Positions 15,217 through 22,623 of a stretch of DNA of 22,623 nucleotides are shown piece after piece. This DNA comes from an uncultured Rhodospirillaceae bacterium. Lineage in GTDB: Bacteria; Pseudomonadota; Alphaproteobacteria; RF32; CAG-239. How positions within the stretch are numbered: the stretch's first letter is position 1; each line of letters begins with the position of its first letter. Both the position numbers and the translations under genes were made by a program. Where the stretch lies: assembly GCA_900313355.1 (NCBI GenBank), contig OMQZ01000007.1, positions 1 to 22,623 on the forward strand, written 5' to 3'. The notes under the pieces were generated by a model. It worked only from the letters and a program-made list of their open reading frames with translations. It did not search any database and was not told where the DNA came from.

Positions 15217-15873
15217 TTATTTTACACAGACATCAGCCGCTTTTAAATATAGCGGTTTTGGAAAATCAATGTTTTTTTGTTCATAGCGTTCGATTGCAAG
15301 AAGCGCAATTTCTTCAATCGACGGATGAAGGGGAAACAGGGCATCACATATATGCAATCCGCTGGGTTTTGAAAGGAAGCGCTTTGTGCCATCGCCGGTT
15401 AAGATAATACGTTTGCCTTGCATGTCGTGAATGATATCATGATAGAATGCTGTTTTCGGGGGTTCAATCTTTTTAAGATTTTGATTGTAGTAAGTTACAT
15501 AAAAATCTTCTCTTTTTGTTTCAATAAGTGCAACAACACAATCTGCACTGTCTTTGTGTGCTAGGTTGTGAACATATGCATCAAAGGCGTTGATGCCGCA
15601 TATGGTTAGATGTTCAGAAGCCAGAGCAAATGCACGAATTGCAGAAATGCTGGAACGGACGCCGGTGAAAGATCCTGGACCGGTGCAAACAGCCATTAAG
15701 TCTAAATCGTTGATTTTTAAGTTTTGTTTTTTTAGCATTTGGGCAATTTGCGGAATTAAAACCTCACTTTGTCCAAAAGTCATTTCTTGTACGAACGAAT
15801 CGATTTTCGTTTTATCTTTCATTAAGATAATTGAGCAAAAAGCTGTTGTCGTATCAAAAGCAAGTGTCCACAT
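15217..15873 (-). CDS. tsaB: tRNA t6A biosynthesis protein TsaB
   Basis: A catalytically inactive paralogue of TsaD that forms the TsaB-TsaD-TsaE complex to transfer threonylcarbamoyl onto adenosine 37 of tRNA. Seen: the N-terminal TLAFDTTTAFCSI strand pair of the ASKHA fold, the GPGSFTGVRSSISAIRAFA signature near residues 66-84, and the internal GINAFDAYVH segment. It is 218 residues from ATG at 15873; a GTG at 15882 in the same frame would add three residues but its GGTGA overlaps the likely ribosome site. It is the first gene of its operon, divergent from the PAS gene. rimI, often next to tsaB, is absent. Confidence 0.93.
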   Translation of the reverse strand: MWTLAFDTTTAFCSIILMKDKTKIDSFVQEMTFGQSEVLIPQIAQMLKKQNLKINDLDLMAVCTGPGSFTGVRSSISAIRAFALASEHLTICGINAFDAYVHNLAHKDSADCVVALIETKREDFYVTYYNQNLKKIEPPKTAFYHDIIHDMQGKRIILTGDGTKRFLSKPSGLHICDALFPLHPSIEEIALLAIERYEQKNIDFPKPLYLKAADVCVK

Positions 15874-15913
15874 TTTATTCACCGAACAGAAAAAATATAT
15901 TTACGCACTCAGG

Positions 15914-15942
15914 TTTATAATATAAAATTTCGGAACTGACAA
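15914..15942 (-). promoter_or_regulatory. Candidate sigma70-type promoter for the tsaB operon
   Basis: On the minus strand, TTGTCA (15942-15937), a 17-base spacer, and TATAAA (15919-15914), about 40 bases before the tsaB start. The same AT-rich patch contains a plus-strand TATAAT (15916-15921) without a matching -35, so any PAS-gene promoter would overlap it. Confidence 0.55.
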
Positions 15943-15966
15943 TCATTTTTTTATTGAGCAGACCAA

Positions 15967-17613
15967 ATGGATTTTAATCTTTTACAAACACTTGTTTTTT
16001 CCAGTTTTATTGTTTCAGCGATTCTTGCAGTTGCTGTTATTGATTTTCGTCTCAGATATCTTCGCTTGAAACAAAAGAATTATTTTTTGAATCGCGATCG
16101 AGACAGGTATGCTGAAACAATTTATGCATCTAAAGACGGGTATTTTGCTTTTATTTATCCGGACGAATTGATTAAAGATCCCTTAAAAACGATTAAAGAG
16201 CGCTGTTCTCGCCGCTTGGCGGTTATGCTGAATTTAAAAAACGGCAGGCAATCTTCTTTTGAGGATGTGCTTTCTGTTTTTTATAAAGAAGATGCACGAA
16301 AACTTCAAAAATATTTACATTTGATGCGGGAAGAAGGTCTTTCGTTTGAAGATACTTTTGTGATGAAGGCAAATAAGCGCGAAATGCGTATTTTCGGAAG
16401 CCGAATTAATGGTTCGGACGGAAATTTATATTGTGATATGCTTTGGTTTAGGGATTTAAGCATCGAACAAGCCAGAATCGAAGATTTGGAAAAAGAAGGG
16501 AAGGAAAAAGATCAAACAATTAAGACTTTAGAAGCGTTAATCGACAATCTAAAGACTCCTGTCTATTTGAAAAACAACAAGCTAGAAACAAAAGTTTTGA
16601 ATTTGTCGTGTCTTGAAGTTTTGGGATTGGCGGATAAAAAAGATTTTGATAAAGATAGAGACATAACAGAAATTGAGAAAATTTCAAAGGAACTTTCTGA
16701 AACAGCCATTCAAACAAATCAGGTACAACAGCGCTATGCACAAGTTGTGGTGAACGGGCAGGGAAAATATTATGAATTTACGGAAAAGCCCTTTCATGAT
16801 GCAGATAAACTTGATGAGATTGGAGTTGTCGGACAGCTGATTGATATGAGTGAGCTTGATGAAGTCAAACGCCATTTTAAGGTTCATCAGAGCGCACATC
16901 TTGAGGTGTTGTCGGCTTTGGGGACGGCTTTTGCCATTTTTGATATAAAATCAGAATTGATGTTTTATAATAAATCTTTCGTTCAGATGTGGAATTTAAA
17001 TCCGGAAGATTTAACGGAAAAACTTTCATATGTTTCGTTTTTAAGTCTTATACGCAATAAAAGATTGTTGCCTGAAGTTAGTGATTTTAAGGCTTATAAG
17101 GCCGAAGAAGAAAAGCTTTTCAATTCGTTGATCAATCCTAAAGAAAATTTATTGCATCTTCCTGATGGGCGCACCATAAGAAGGCTTGTTTTACAGCATC
17201 CGAACGGATTAATGTTTGCTTATGAAGATGTGTCGGACAGGTTGGCAGCAGAGCGAACGATTCATGAGCTGATGAATGTTCAAAAGAATATCTTAGATAA
17301 TGTTTCTGATGCGGTTCTTATTTTTGAACAAGATGGAGAATTGAGATATTTTAACGAACCTTATGTTAAACTTTTTAATGCCAATGTTTCGCAACTTCAG
17401 AATTTGCCTCAGCTTTCAGACGTTTTTGAAATGCAAAAATCTTATTTTACAAGAGTTGATAATTGGAACAATCTTAAAAAACATATGTCTAAGCATATTT
17501 TTGAAATTTGTGCGCCATTCAAACTTGAAAGAGATGATGGTCAAATTTTAGATGTGCACCCCGTGATGCTGACAAACGGGTTGATTATGGTAACCTATGT
17601 GCGTGAAAAGTGA
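15967..17613 (+). CDS. Membrane-anchored multi-PAS protein lacking a kinase domain
   Basis: A 548-residue protein. Seen: an N-terminal transmembrane helix at about residues 7-27, then a PAS-like region (about 50-165), a short coiled coil (about 168-192), and three further PAS-like regions (about 190-295, 305-425 and 435-545); the last two begin with recognisable PAS starts, TAFAIFDIKSELMFYNKSF and DAVLIFEQDGELRYFNEPY. The protein ends after the last PAS region. There is no HisKA or HATPase domain, nor GGDEF/EAL, and the following bases do not resume one. Family knowledge: the architecture resembles the sensory half of alphaproteobacterial cell-cycle kinases such as DivL. Inference: it may be a sensory scaffold acting in trans, or a kinase shortened in this lineage. 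The gene is divergent from tsaB; its ribosome site is weak. Confidence 0.7.
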   Translation: MDFNLLQTLVFSSFIVSAILAVAVIDFRLRYLRLKQKNYFLNRDRDRYAETIYASKDGYFAFIYPDELIKDPLKTIKERCSRRLAVMLNLKNGRQSSFEDVLSVFYKEDARKLQKYLHLMREEGLSFEDTFVMKANKREMRIFGSRINGSDGNLYCDMLWFRDLSIEQARIEDLEKEGKEKDQTIKTLEALIDNLKTPVYLKNNKLETKVLNLSCLEVLGLADKKDFDKDRDITEIEKISKELSETAIQTNQVQQRYAQVVVNGQGKYYEFTEKPFHDADKLDEIGVVGQLIDMSELDEVKRHFKVHQSAHLEVLSALGTAFAIFDIKSELMFYNKSFVQMWNLNPEDLTEKLSYVSFLSLIRNKRLLPEVSDFKAYKAEEEKLFNSLINPKENLLHLPDGRTIRRLVLQHPNGLMFAYEDVSDRLAAERTIHELMNVQKNILDNVSDAVLIFEQDGELRYFNEPYVKLFNANVSQLQNLPQLSDVFEMQKSYFTRVDNWNNLKKHMSKHIFEICAPFKLERDDGQILDVHPVMLTNGLIMVTYVREK

Positions 17614-17637
17614 TGATAGATAATCTCAGAGATATGT

Positions 17638-17666
17638 TTGACAAAGCAAACTTTTCGCTATATTAT
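17638..17666 (+). promoter_or_regulatory. Strong sigma70-type promoter
   Basis: TTGACA at 17638-17643, an exact 17-base spacer, and TATTAT at 17661-17666: a perfect -35 and a five-of-six -10. It predicts transcription from about 17673, giving the 17697 gene a leader of roughly 25 bases. Confidence 0.75.
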
Positions 17667-17696
17667 AAACAGTTGTAGGGTTTTGGGAGAAAATGT

Positions 17697-18587
17697 GTGA
17701 GCAAAAAAGAAAAAAATAAAAAACAAGAACAGGAATCTGTCTTTGCGTGGAAGAAAAACGGATTTGATGTTCATGAACATTTGACACTCAAAAATAATGC
17801 TTTGGAGGCTGAGGCATATCAAGATTCAGAGCAACAAAGAAGACCGAAGCGACTAAAGAATAATGATAAAAAACTGCCACTCGGGTTACAAAAAATTCGT
17901 AAAAAAATTCGGGAAGTATATGACGAAGATGATGAAGAAGAGGATGATTATACATATACATTTGCTCATATGCCGATGGTGGAACCTGAAGAAGATGATC
18001 GTTTGCTTAAGGGTTTAACCGATCAGGAAAAACGAGATTTACAACAAAAAGAGACGATAGATACTATGAAATCAATGCAAGATGCAGGGCGTATGGAGGC
18101 TTTGCATATAGCTCACAATATGGCAAGAGATATCGGCTTAAAAGGACTAGAGAAAAAGACGGTTAGTGAGAGTATGCAGCGGGCTGAATTTAAACCGCAG
18201 GAGATGCAGGATTTGGCTATACAAAAGGATATTGCGGCACGACTCGGTATTAAAGGCAAAATTGATAACGGTAAAGTTCGTGAGGCGGCAAAAGGTATTA
18301 AAAAAGTTGAAAATTTAGGCGGACAAAAAGCAACAAAAAATCTTGATATGAAAGACATGATTAAAGCCGGCGAAGAGAAGCTTGATGAAATTCGACTTGC
18401 AGAACTGATTTTAGAAAAATCGGGTCAAGATGTTAAAAAACGCAAAGTGAATTTACAAAAGAGTAAAGAAAATATCGAATTGAAAAATTTAGATCAGACA
18501 AAAGAGAAAAAGAACAAGGAACCGAAAGAAGTTGAGAAAAAGAAGAAATCTACATTGTTGCGTTTAGATGATGATTTCAGCCGATAA
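17697..18587 (+). CDS. Uncharacterised highly charged protein
   Basis: Not recognised. It is 296 residues and starts with GTG at 17697, chosen for GGGAGA seven bases upstream. Seen: a lysine-rich N-terminus, a basic patch (about 48-75), an acidic run (DEDDEEEDD, about 76-84) followed by YTYTFAHMPM, a long, mostly helical charged middle rich in Met, Gln and Glu, and a Lys/Glu-rich C-terminal tail. There is no signal peptide, membrane segment or catalytic motif. Composition suggests a cytoplasmic, partly disordered protein that may bind nucleic acid or another protein; that is inference only. It has its own strong promoter and follows the PAS gene by 83 bases, so it may also receive read-through. 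Confidence 0.75.
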   Translation: MSKKEKNKKQEQESVFAWKKNGFDVHEHLTLKNNALEAEAYQDSEQQRRPKRLKNNDKKLPLGLQKIRKKIREVYDEDDEEEDDYTYTFAHMPMVEPEEDDRLLKGLTDQEKRDLQQKETIDTMKSMQDAGRMEALHIAHNMARDIGLKGLEKKTVSESMQRAEFKPQEMQDLAIQKDIAARLGIKGKIDNGKVREAAKGIKKVENLGGQKATKNLDMKDMIKAGEEKLDEIRLAELILEKSGQDVKKRKVNLQKSKENIELKNLDQTKEKKNKEPKEVEKKKKSTLLRLDDDFSR

Positions 18588-18601
18588 GTTGCGGCAATGA
18601 T

Positions 18602-18630
18602 TTGACACTTTCAAAAAGATGTTTTATAAT
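18602..18630 (+). promoter_or_regulatory. Perfect-consensus sigma70-type promoter
   Basis: TTGACA at 18602-18607, a 17-base spacer, and TATAAT at 18625-18630. All 12 hexamer positions match the consensus. It predicts a start near 18637 and a leader of about 28 bases before the 18665 gene, with AGGAAAA as ribosome site. Confidence 0.85.
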
Positions 18631-18664
18631 TGCTCTCAGAATTAATTCATGTGAGGAAAATTTT

Positions 18665-19081
18665 ATGGAAACTCAATATTATACATTGGTCGAAAAACAA
18701 GACTTTTACGAAATTATTGAAAATAAATATGGTGAACTTGCTGTGTTTATTGATGCAAGACCAGGCACGCCGGTTGATCCTGTTTTGGAATTTGACGGCA
18801 AAGAAACAGCACTTTTAAAAAGAGATGAAAGATTAGCTGTTCGTCTTGATAATATTGATCCGGAAACCAAAAATATATTGGCTGAGAGAGAAGTAGTTTT
18901 GATTGTTGAACTCACCGGCGAAGTTGTTGAGCGTGTTTATGGTGTGCCCGTAGAAAATGTTGAGGAAATTGTGTTTAACGGTCGTCAAACCAGAGCCGAT
19001 GAATTGGTTCGTGCAAAAAGCAAGGCTGATGTTATCAATTCATTCGGTGCCGTTAAAACTTGGGTCGGTGGGCAAAAATAA
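18665..19081 (+). CDS. Uncharacterised 138-residue protein of the PTS operon
   Basis: Not recognised. The open frame reaches back to 18602, but that part is the promoter; ATG at 18665 has AGGAAAA upstream. Seen: an acidic, strand-rich protein with LAVFIDARPGTPVDPVLEFD near residues 25-44, then ETALLKRDE, a VVLIVELTGEVVERVYGVPV stretch near 78-97, and a helical, more basic end. There is no Walker motif, so it is not HPr kinase; no membrane segment or signal peptide is seen. Its stop overlaps the EIIA start (TAATG), so it is translated with the PTS genes and probably works with them, perhaps as a regulator or adapter. That role is inference from position only. Confidence 0.75.
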   Translation: METQYYTLVEKQDFYEIIENKYGELAVFIDARPGTPVDPVLEFDGKETALLKRDERLAVRLDNIDPETKNILAEREVVLIVELTGEVVERVYGVPVENVEEIVFNGRQTRADELVRAKSKADVINSFGAVKTWVGGQK

Positions 19082-19479
19082 TGATTGGATTGGTTTTGGT
19101 TGCTCACGGTGCGTTGGCTGATGAGTTTTTATCTGCAATGCAATATGTTGTCGGTCCTCAAAAACAAATTGCTTCAGTTGGAATTTTTCCAAACGATGAT
19201 TTAAAAAAGCGCAGAGAAGAGATTTTAGATAAAGTTCATGAAGTTGACAAAGGTTCGGGGGTGATTGTGTTAACGGATATGTTCGGTGGCACACCTTCAA
19301 ACTTGTCTATTTCGTTAATGGATAAGGAGAACATTGAGGTGGTTGCCGGGATGAATTTGCCTATGCTAATTAAGCTCTCATCACTGCGTTCACATTCAAC
19401 ATTAAAAGATGCAGCATTGGCTGCAGAAGAAACGGGCAAAAAGTATATTAATGTCGCATCAAAAGTTTTGGGGCATTAA
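19081..19479 (+). CDS. PTS mannose-class EIIA component (regulatory)
   Basis: A cytoplasmic phosphocarrier that accepts phosphate from HPr on a histidine. Seen: LVLVAHG with the likely phosphorylated His9, and DMFGGTPSN near residues 66-74, both hallmarks of the EIIA-Man fold. It is 132 residues, a free-standing EIIA with no IIB, IIC or IID in view. Family knowledge: in alphaproteobacteria this EIIA usually sits with HPr and acts in regulation rather than sugar import. ATG at 19081 overlaps the previous stop by one base; the frame extends to 19060 but within the upstream gene. HPr follows after one base. The usual partners hprK, rapZ and ptsP are not in the window. Confidence 0.9.
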   Translation: MIGLVLVAHGALADEFLSAMQYVVGPQKQIASVGIFPNDDLKKRREEILDKVHEVDKGSGVIVLTDMFGGTPSNLSISLMDKENIEVVAGMNLPMLIKLSSLRSHSTLKDAALAAEETGKKYINVASKVLGH

Positions 19480-19480
19480 A

Positions 19481-19762
19481 ATGAATGGTCTTGATATGAT
19501 TGAAAAAGATTTGACTATTCAAAACGAAAAAGGGTTGCATGCAAGGGCTGCCGCAACTTTTGTGAAGTCAATTCAAGATATTGATGCCGAGGTTTTTGTT
19601 TCGCGTTTAGGCCAAGAAGTCGGTGGAGATTCGATTATGGGACTGATGATGTTGTCTGCTTCAAAAGGTACGGTTATACATCTGAGGGCTAAGGGAAAAG
19701 AAGCGCAAAAGGCAGTAGATGTTTTAACTCTGTTAATTGATTCAAAATTTGGGGAAGAATAG
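19481..19762 (+). CDS. Phosphocarrier protein HPr
   Basis: Relays phosphate from enzyme I to EIIA proteins in the cytoplasm. Seen: NEKGLHARAAATFVKS with the active-site histidine, and GGDSIMGLMMLSA with the serine that HPr kinase phosphorylates. The 93-residue form from ATG 19481 has GGGG about eight bases upstream. An internal ATG at 19496 gives 88 residues and places these residues exactly at the canonical His15 and Ser46, so that start is also credible. Retention of the serine motif suggests an HPr kinase is encoded elsewhere in the genome. It is the last gene of the three-gene PTS operon; a weak GGGG/CCCC hairpin with a T-run at about 19750-19779 may end it. Confidence 0.92.
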   Translation: MNGLDMIEKDLTIQNEKGLHARAAATFVKSIQDIDAEVFVSRLGQEVGGDSIMGLMMLSASKGTVIHLRAKGKEAQKAVDVLTLLIDSKFGEE

Positions 19763-19768
19763 GCCCCC

Positions 19769-19797
19769 TTGAGTTTTTGTATCAAAACTTCTATATT
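19769..19797 (+). promoter_or_regulatory. Candidate sigma70-type promoter for ftsH
   Basis: TTGAGT at 19769-19774, a 17-base spacer, and TATATT at 19792-19797, about 36 bases before the ftsH start. Confidence 0.5.
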
Positions 19798-19832
19798 GTA
19801 TTAAACGAAATTATGCTTAAAGGATTTTATGA

Positions 19833-21698
19833 ATGAAAATAAACAGAAATTTTTTGATTTGGGTGTTAATTTTTTTAGGCCTGTTTTTGTTTATTAATCT
19901 CAGTAATGTTAATAATACACGTGTTTCTCAAGAAAAAATTGCTTTTTCTGATTTTATGAGTGATGTTGAAAATAAACGCGTGATGGAAGTGACGGTCAGC
20001 GGGCCTGATGTTTATGGAAAAATGACTGACGGAACGTCTTTTTATACATATGCTCCTTATGATCCGTCTATGATTGAAACAATGCGCAAAAATGGCGTAA
20101 AGGTTAATGCAAAACCTGTTGATAACAGTTCTTCAACTTTTTGGGGCGTTGTTGTTTCGTGGTTTCCGATGTTGCTTCTTATCGGGGTTTGGATTTTCTT
20201 CATGCGTCAGGCAAATTCCGGTAACAATAAGGCGATGAGTTTCGGTAAATCGCGCGCACGTTTGATTGAAAATACTAAAAAAGTGACTTTTGCCGATGTT
20301 GCAGGGGCAGATGAATCAAAACAGGAATTGGAAGAAGTTGTTGATTTTTTGAAAGATCCCAAAAAGTTTTCACGGCTTGGCGGACGCATTCCGAAGGGCG
20401 TTTTGCTCGTCGGACCTCCGGGAACAGGTAAAACTTTGCTTGCAAAAGCTGTGGCAGGTGAGGCTGATGTGCCGTTTTTCTCAATTTCCGGCTCGGATTT
20501 CGTTGAAATGTTTGTCGGTGTGGGTGCTTCGCGTGTGAGAGATATGTTTGCTCAAGCAAAGAAAAATGCACCATGCTTGTTGTTTATTGATGAAATTGAC
20601 GCCGTTGGTCGCCACAGAGGTGCAGGCTTGGGTGGCGGTAATGATGAACGAGAGCAAACCCTAAACCAACTGTTGGTGGAGATGGACGGTTTTGAGGAAA
20701 ATGAAAACGTGATTTTGATTGCGGCAACAAACAGGCCTGACGTTTTAGATCCGGCACTTTTAAGGCCGGGGCGTTTTGACAGACAGGTTGTTGTGACAAA
20801 TCCGGACATCAAAGGTCGAGAGGAAATCTTAAAGGTTCATGTTAAGAAAGTTCCGTTGGCAAAAGATGTGGATTTGGCGGTTGTGGCTCGTGGAACGCCC
20901 GGTTTTTCGGGTGCGGATTTGGCAAATCTTGTTAATGAAGCAGCCCTTTTAGCGGCTCGCAAAGATAAACGCAAAGTTACGGCTCAGGATTTTGATGATG
21001 CCAAAGACAAAGTTTTGATGGGTAATGAGCGTAAATCTATGGCGATGGATGAAAAAGAAAAGATGCTTACAGCTTATCATGAAGCCGGACATGCTATTTG
21101 TTCGCTTAATGTTAAAGAGACAGATCCGATTCATAAAGCCACGATTATTCCAAGGGGCAGAGCTCTTGGTATGGTTCAACAGTTGCCTGAAAAGGATCAA
21201 TACTCATACACGCGAGCAAAAATGCTTTCACGCCTGACTATTTTGATGGGCGGAAGGGCTGCCGAAGAGTTGAAATTCGGTTATGATGCCGTAACGTCAG
21301 GTGCGTCTTCGGATATTGCCGGTGCGACAAACTTGGCCCGTTCGATGGTTACTGAATGGGGTATGAGCGATTTATTAGGGCCGATTCAATATGCGGACAA
21401 TTCAAATGAGGTCTTTTTAGGTCGATCTGTTACACAAAACAAAAATATGAGTGAGGATACAGCACGATTGGTCGATTCTGAAATCAAACGTTTGGTCACT
21501 CAAGCGCACGAGCAAGCTTTGAATATCTTGAAAGAGAAGAAAAAAGATTGGGAAACGCTAGCTGAGGCGATGATGGAATATGAAACTTTGACAGGTGATG
21601 AAATCAACGCGGTCTTAAGAGGCGAAAAGATTGATAAATCAAAAGAACAGCCTGTTGAGGCAGAGAAGAAGACGCAAGCGTCTGTTCCCGAAGTTTAA
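19833..21698 (+). CDS. ftsH: ATP-dependent zinc metalloprotease FtsH
   Basis: A hexameric inner-membrane AAA+ protease that degrades misfolded membrane proteins and regulatory substrates. Seen: two transmembrane helices (about 8-25 and 104-124) flanking a periplasmic domain, Walker A GPPGTGKT at 194-201, Walker B LLFIDEID near 249-256, the second region of homology with [20 protein letters not shown] near 298-317, the zinc-protease motif HEAGH at 416-420, and the third zinc ligand in [10 protein letters not shown] near 490-499. The length of 621 is normal. ATG at 19833 is placed nine bases after AGGA; an ATG at 19829 is out of frame. It is usually next to tilS or folP in proteobacteria; here it stands alone with its own promoter and terminator. 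Confidence 0.97.
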   Translation: MKINRNFLIWVLIFLGLFLFINLSNVNNTRVSQEKIAFSDFMSDVENKRVMEVTVSGPDVYGKMTDGTSFYTYAPYDPSMIETMRKNGVKVNAKPVDNSSSTFWGVVVSWFPMLLLIGVWIFFMRQANSGNNKAMSFGKSRARLIENTKKVTFADVAGADESKQELEEVVDFLKDPKKFSRLGGRIPKGVLLVGPPGTGKTLLAKAVAGEADVPFFSISGSDFVEMFVGVGASRVRDMFAQAKKNAPCLLFIDEIDAVGRHRGAGLGGGNDEREQTLNQLLVEMDGFEENENVILIAATNRPDVLDPALLRPGRFDRQVVVTNPDIKGREEILKVHVKKVPLAKDVDLAVVARGTPGFSGADLANLVNEAALLAARKDKRKVTAQDFDDAKDKVLMGNERKSMAMDEKEKMLTAYHEAGHAICSLNVKETDPIHKATIIPRGRALGMVQQLPEKDQYSYTRAKMLSRLTILMGGRAAEELKFGYDAVTSGASSDIAGATNLARSMVTEWGMSDLLGPIQYADNSNEVFLGRSVTQNKNMSEDTARLVDSEIKRLVTQAHEQALNILKEKKKDWETLAEAMMEYETLTGDEINAVLRGEKIDKSKEQPVEAEKKTQASVPEV

Positions 21699-21714
21699 GA
21701 GCTTGTCTGGTAGG

Positions 21715-21747
21715 GCTTGTCTGATGGGCTACTGACAAGCGCTTTTT
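21715..21747 (+). terminator. Intrinsic terminator of ftsH
   Basis: GCTTGTC (21715-21721) pairs with GACAAGC (21734-21740) over a 12-base loop, followed by GCTTTTT. A second copy of the left arm, GCTTGTC, lies at 21701-21707 and could pair with the same right arm. Confidence 0.65.
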
Positions 21748-21829
21748 CTCCTTGTGTAGCTATTTGTACACGGCGTCAAAAAAGCACTTATTATTAGCCT
21801 CATTATCCAAGCCCATTGATGTTGTTATT

Positions 21830-21864
21830 AAAAAAACCTGCGTGCCGGTGAGGGCGCGCAGGTT
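21830..21864 (-). terminator. Strong intrinsic terminator on the minus strand
   Basis: A 12-bp stem (21835-21846 with 21853-21864, one G-T pair) with a 6-base loop. On the minus strand it is followed by a run of seven T (21836-21830, the last two pairing in the stem). It lies just downstream of the start-less frame at 21880-22059. On the plus strand a CTGTTTTG follows, so it may act weakly in both directions. Confidence 0.75.
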
Positions 21865-21879
21865 CTGTTTTGTGAGGGC

Positions 21880-22059
21880 TTAATCAGAGAGCTTTCCTGG
21901 TTGGAAGTAGGTGTTTTGAGTCCACGTTACATGCAAGAAAGGTTTTCCGTCTGAGTCGTTGACGACTTTCTCGACATCTTCTCCGAACCAGGCAATGTAA
22001 TTACCGTTCCCTTCAAAGGACAGAAAGAAAGTACCTTTGCCGTATTTTTTTTTATATTT
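21880..22059 (-). pseudogene. Start-less remnant of a small gene
   Basis: A 59-codon frame with protein-like content (YIAWFGEDVEKVV, then PFLHVTWTQNTYF) ends in TAA at 21882-21880, 16 bases before a strong terminator of the same strand. An in-frame TAA lies immediately upstream (22062-22060) and no ATG or GTG occurs in the frame; the only TTG leaves about 19 residues. Nine A in a row near its 5' end (22053-22045 on the minus strand) is a plausible frameshift site. It looks like the tail of a decayed gene that kept its terminator, or a small gene with a non-standard start. I do not recognise the protein. Confidence 0.45.
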
Positions 22060-22137
22060 TTAACCTTTAAAGACGTTTTTTGTTTAAGCGGTTATTAAAA
22101 AAGTTGTGAATTACAGAGGTAAAGCTTAAAAAATTTA

Positions 22138-22166
22138 TTGCATCAGTGCCCTAAATGCCCTAAAAA
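22138..22166 (+). promoter_or_regulatory. Candidate promoter and tandem repeat upstream of mreB
   Basis: TTGCAT at 22138-22143, a 17-base spacer, and TAAAAA at 22161-22166, about 38 bases before mreB. Two perfect tandem copies of TGCCCTAAA (22147-22155 and 22156-22164) fill the spacer and run into the -10. Nothing else is evident between the remnant gene and this site. Confidence 0.35.
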
Positions 22167-22188
22167 AGAAGAAAAGTTAATTGAATAA

Positions 22189-22623
<435 letters not shown>

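Noticed and set aside
18602..18664. Extended N-terminus of the 138-residue protein beginning with TTG at 18602
   Set aside because: That TTG is the -35 hexamer of a perfect promoter and the extension contains the -10 element, so it cannot be translated from this transcript.
18665..19081. HPr kinase/phosphatase, expected by position next to EIIA and HPr
   Set aside because: The protein has no Walker A motif and no HprK signature.

Overview
The window is AT-rich, densely packed chromosomal DNA, most likely from a low-GC, host-associated or gut alphaproteobacterium. The clues are a long-linker FtsZ with a D-I-P-S-F-L-R-R tail, an alphaproteobacterial-type Hfq, IHF-beta beside a LapA-like protein, a mannose-class EIIA next to an HPr that keeps its regulatory serine, and a PAS protein resembling the sensory part of alphaproteobacterial kinases. 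Taxonomy is inferred from protein character only; no rRNA or tRNA gene is present.

Layout. (1) 1-1107, plus strand: an HNH-like nuclease with a translationally coupled SUKH/SMI1-type protein, probably a toxin-immunity pair cut by the window edge. (2) 1117-3780, plus: a Sua5-type tsaC, then hfq-hflX behind their own promoter. (3) 3853-6250, minus: an accessory two-gene restriction-modification-like module (EcoRI-family adenine methylase plus DUF262-HNH nuclease). Its leader is packed with hairpins and ends in an intrinsic terminator just before the methylase start; one leader segment can pair in two mutually exclusive ways, as in an attenuator. (4) 6336-13385, minus: a condensed division and cell-wall cluster, mraY-ftsW-murB-ftsQ-ftsA-ftsZ, with overlapping genes and without murD, murG, murC or ddl. 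(5) 13555-15873, minus: tsaB-ihfB-lapA-like-accD. (6) 15967-18587, plus: a membrane-anchored PAS protein without kinase domains, then an unrecognised highly charged protein. (7) 18602-19762, plus: a perfect-consensus promoter driving an unknown 138-residue protein, EIIA and HPr. (8) 19769-21698: ftsH with its own promoter and terminator. (9) 21699-22203: an intergenic stretch with the ftsH terminator, a strong minus-strand terminator, a start-less gene remnant and the mreB upstream region. (10) 22204-22623: the 5' end of mreB.

Most genes are core functions: septation (FtsZ, FtsA, FtsQ, FtsW), peptidoglycan precursor synthesis (MurB, MraY), cell shape (MreB), t6A tRNA modification (TsaC, TsaB), RNA regulation (Hfq), ribosome rescue (HflX), membrane proteolysis (FtsH), fatty acid synthesis (AccD) and a regulatory PTS branch. 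The accessory parts are the nuclease-SUKH pair and the methylase-nuclease module. The most unusual signal is the methylase leader, where the methylase appears to lie behind a conditional terminator.
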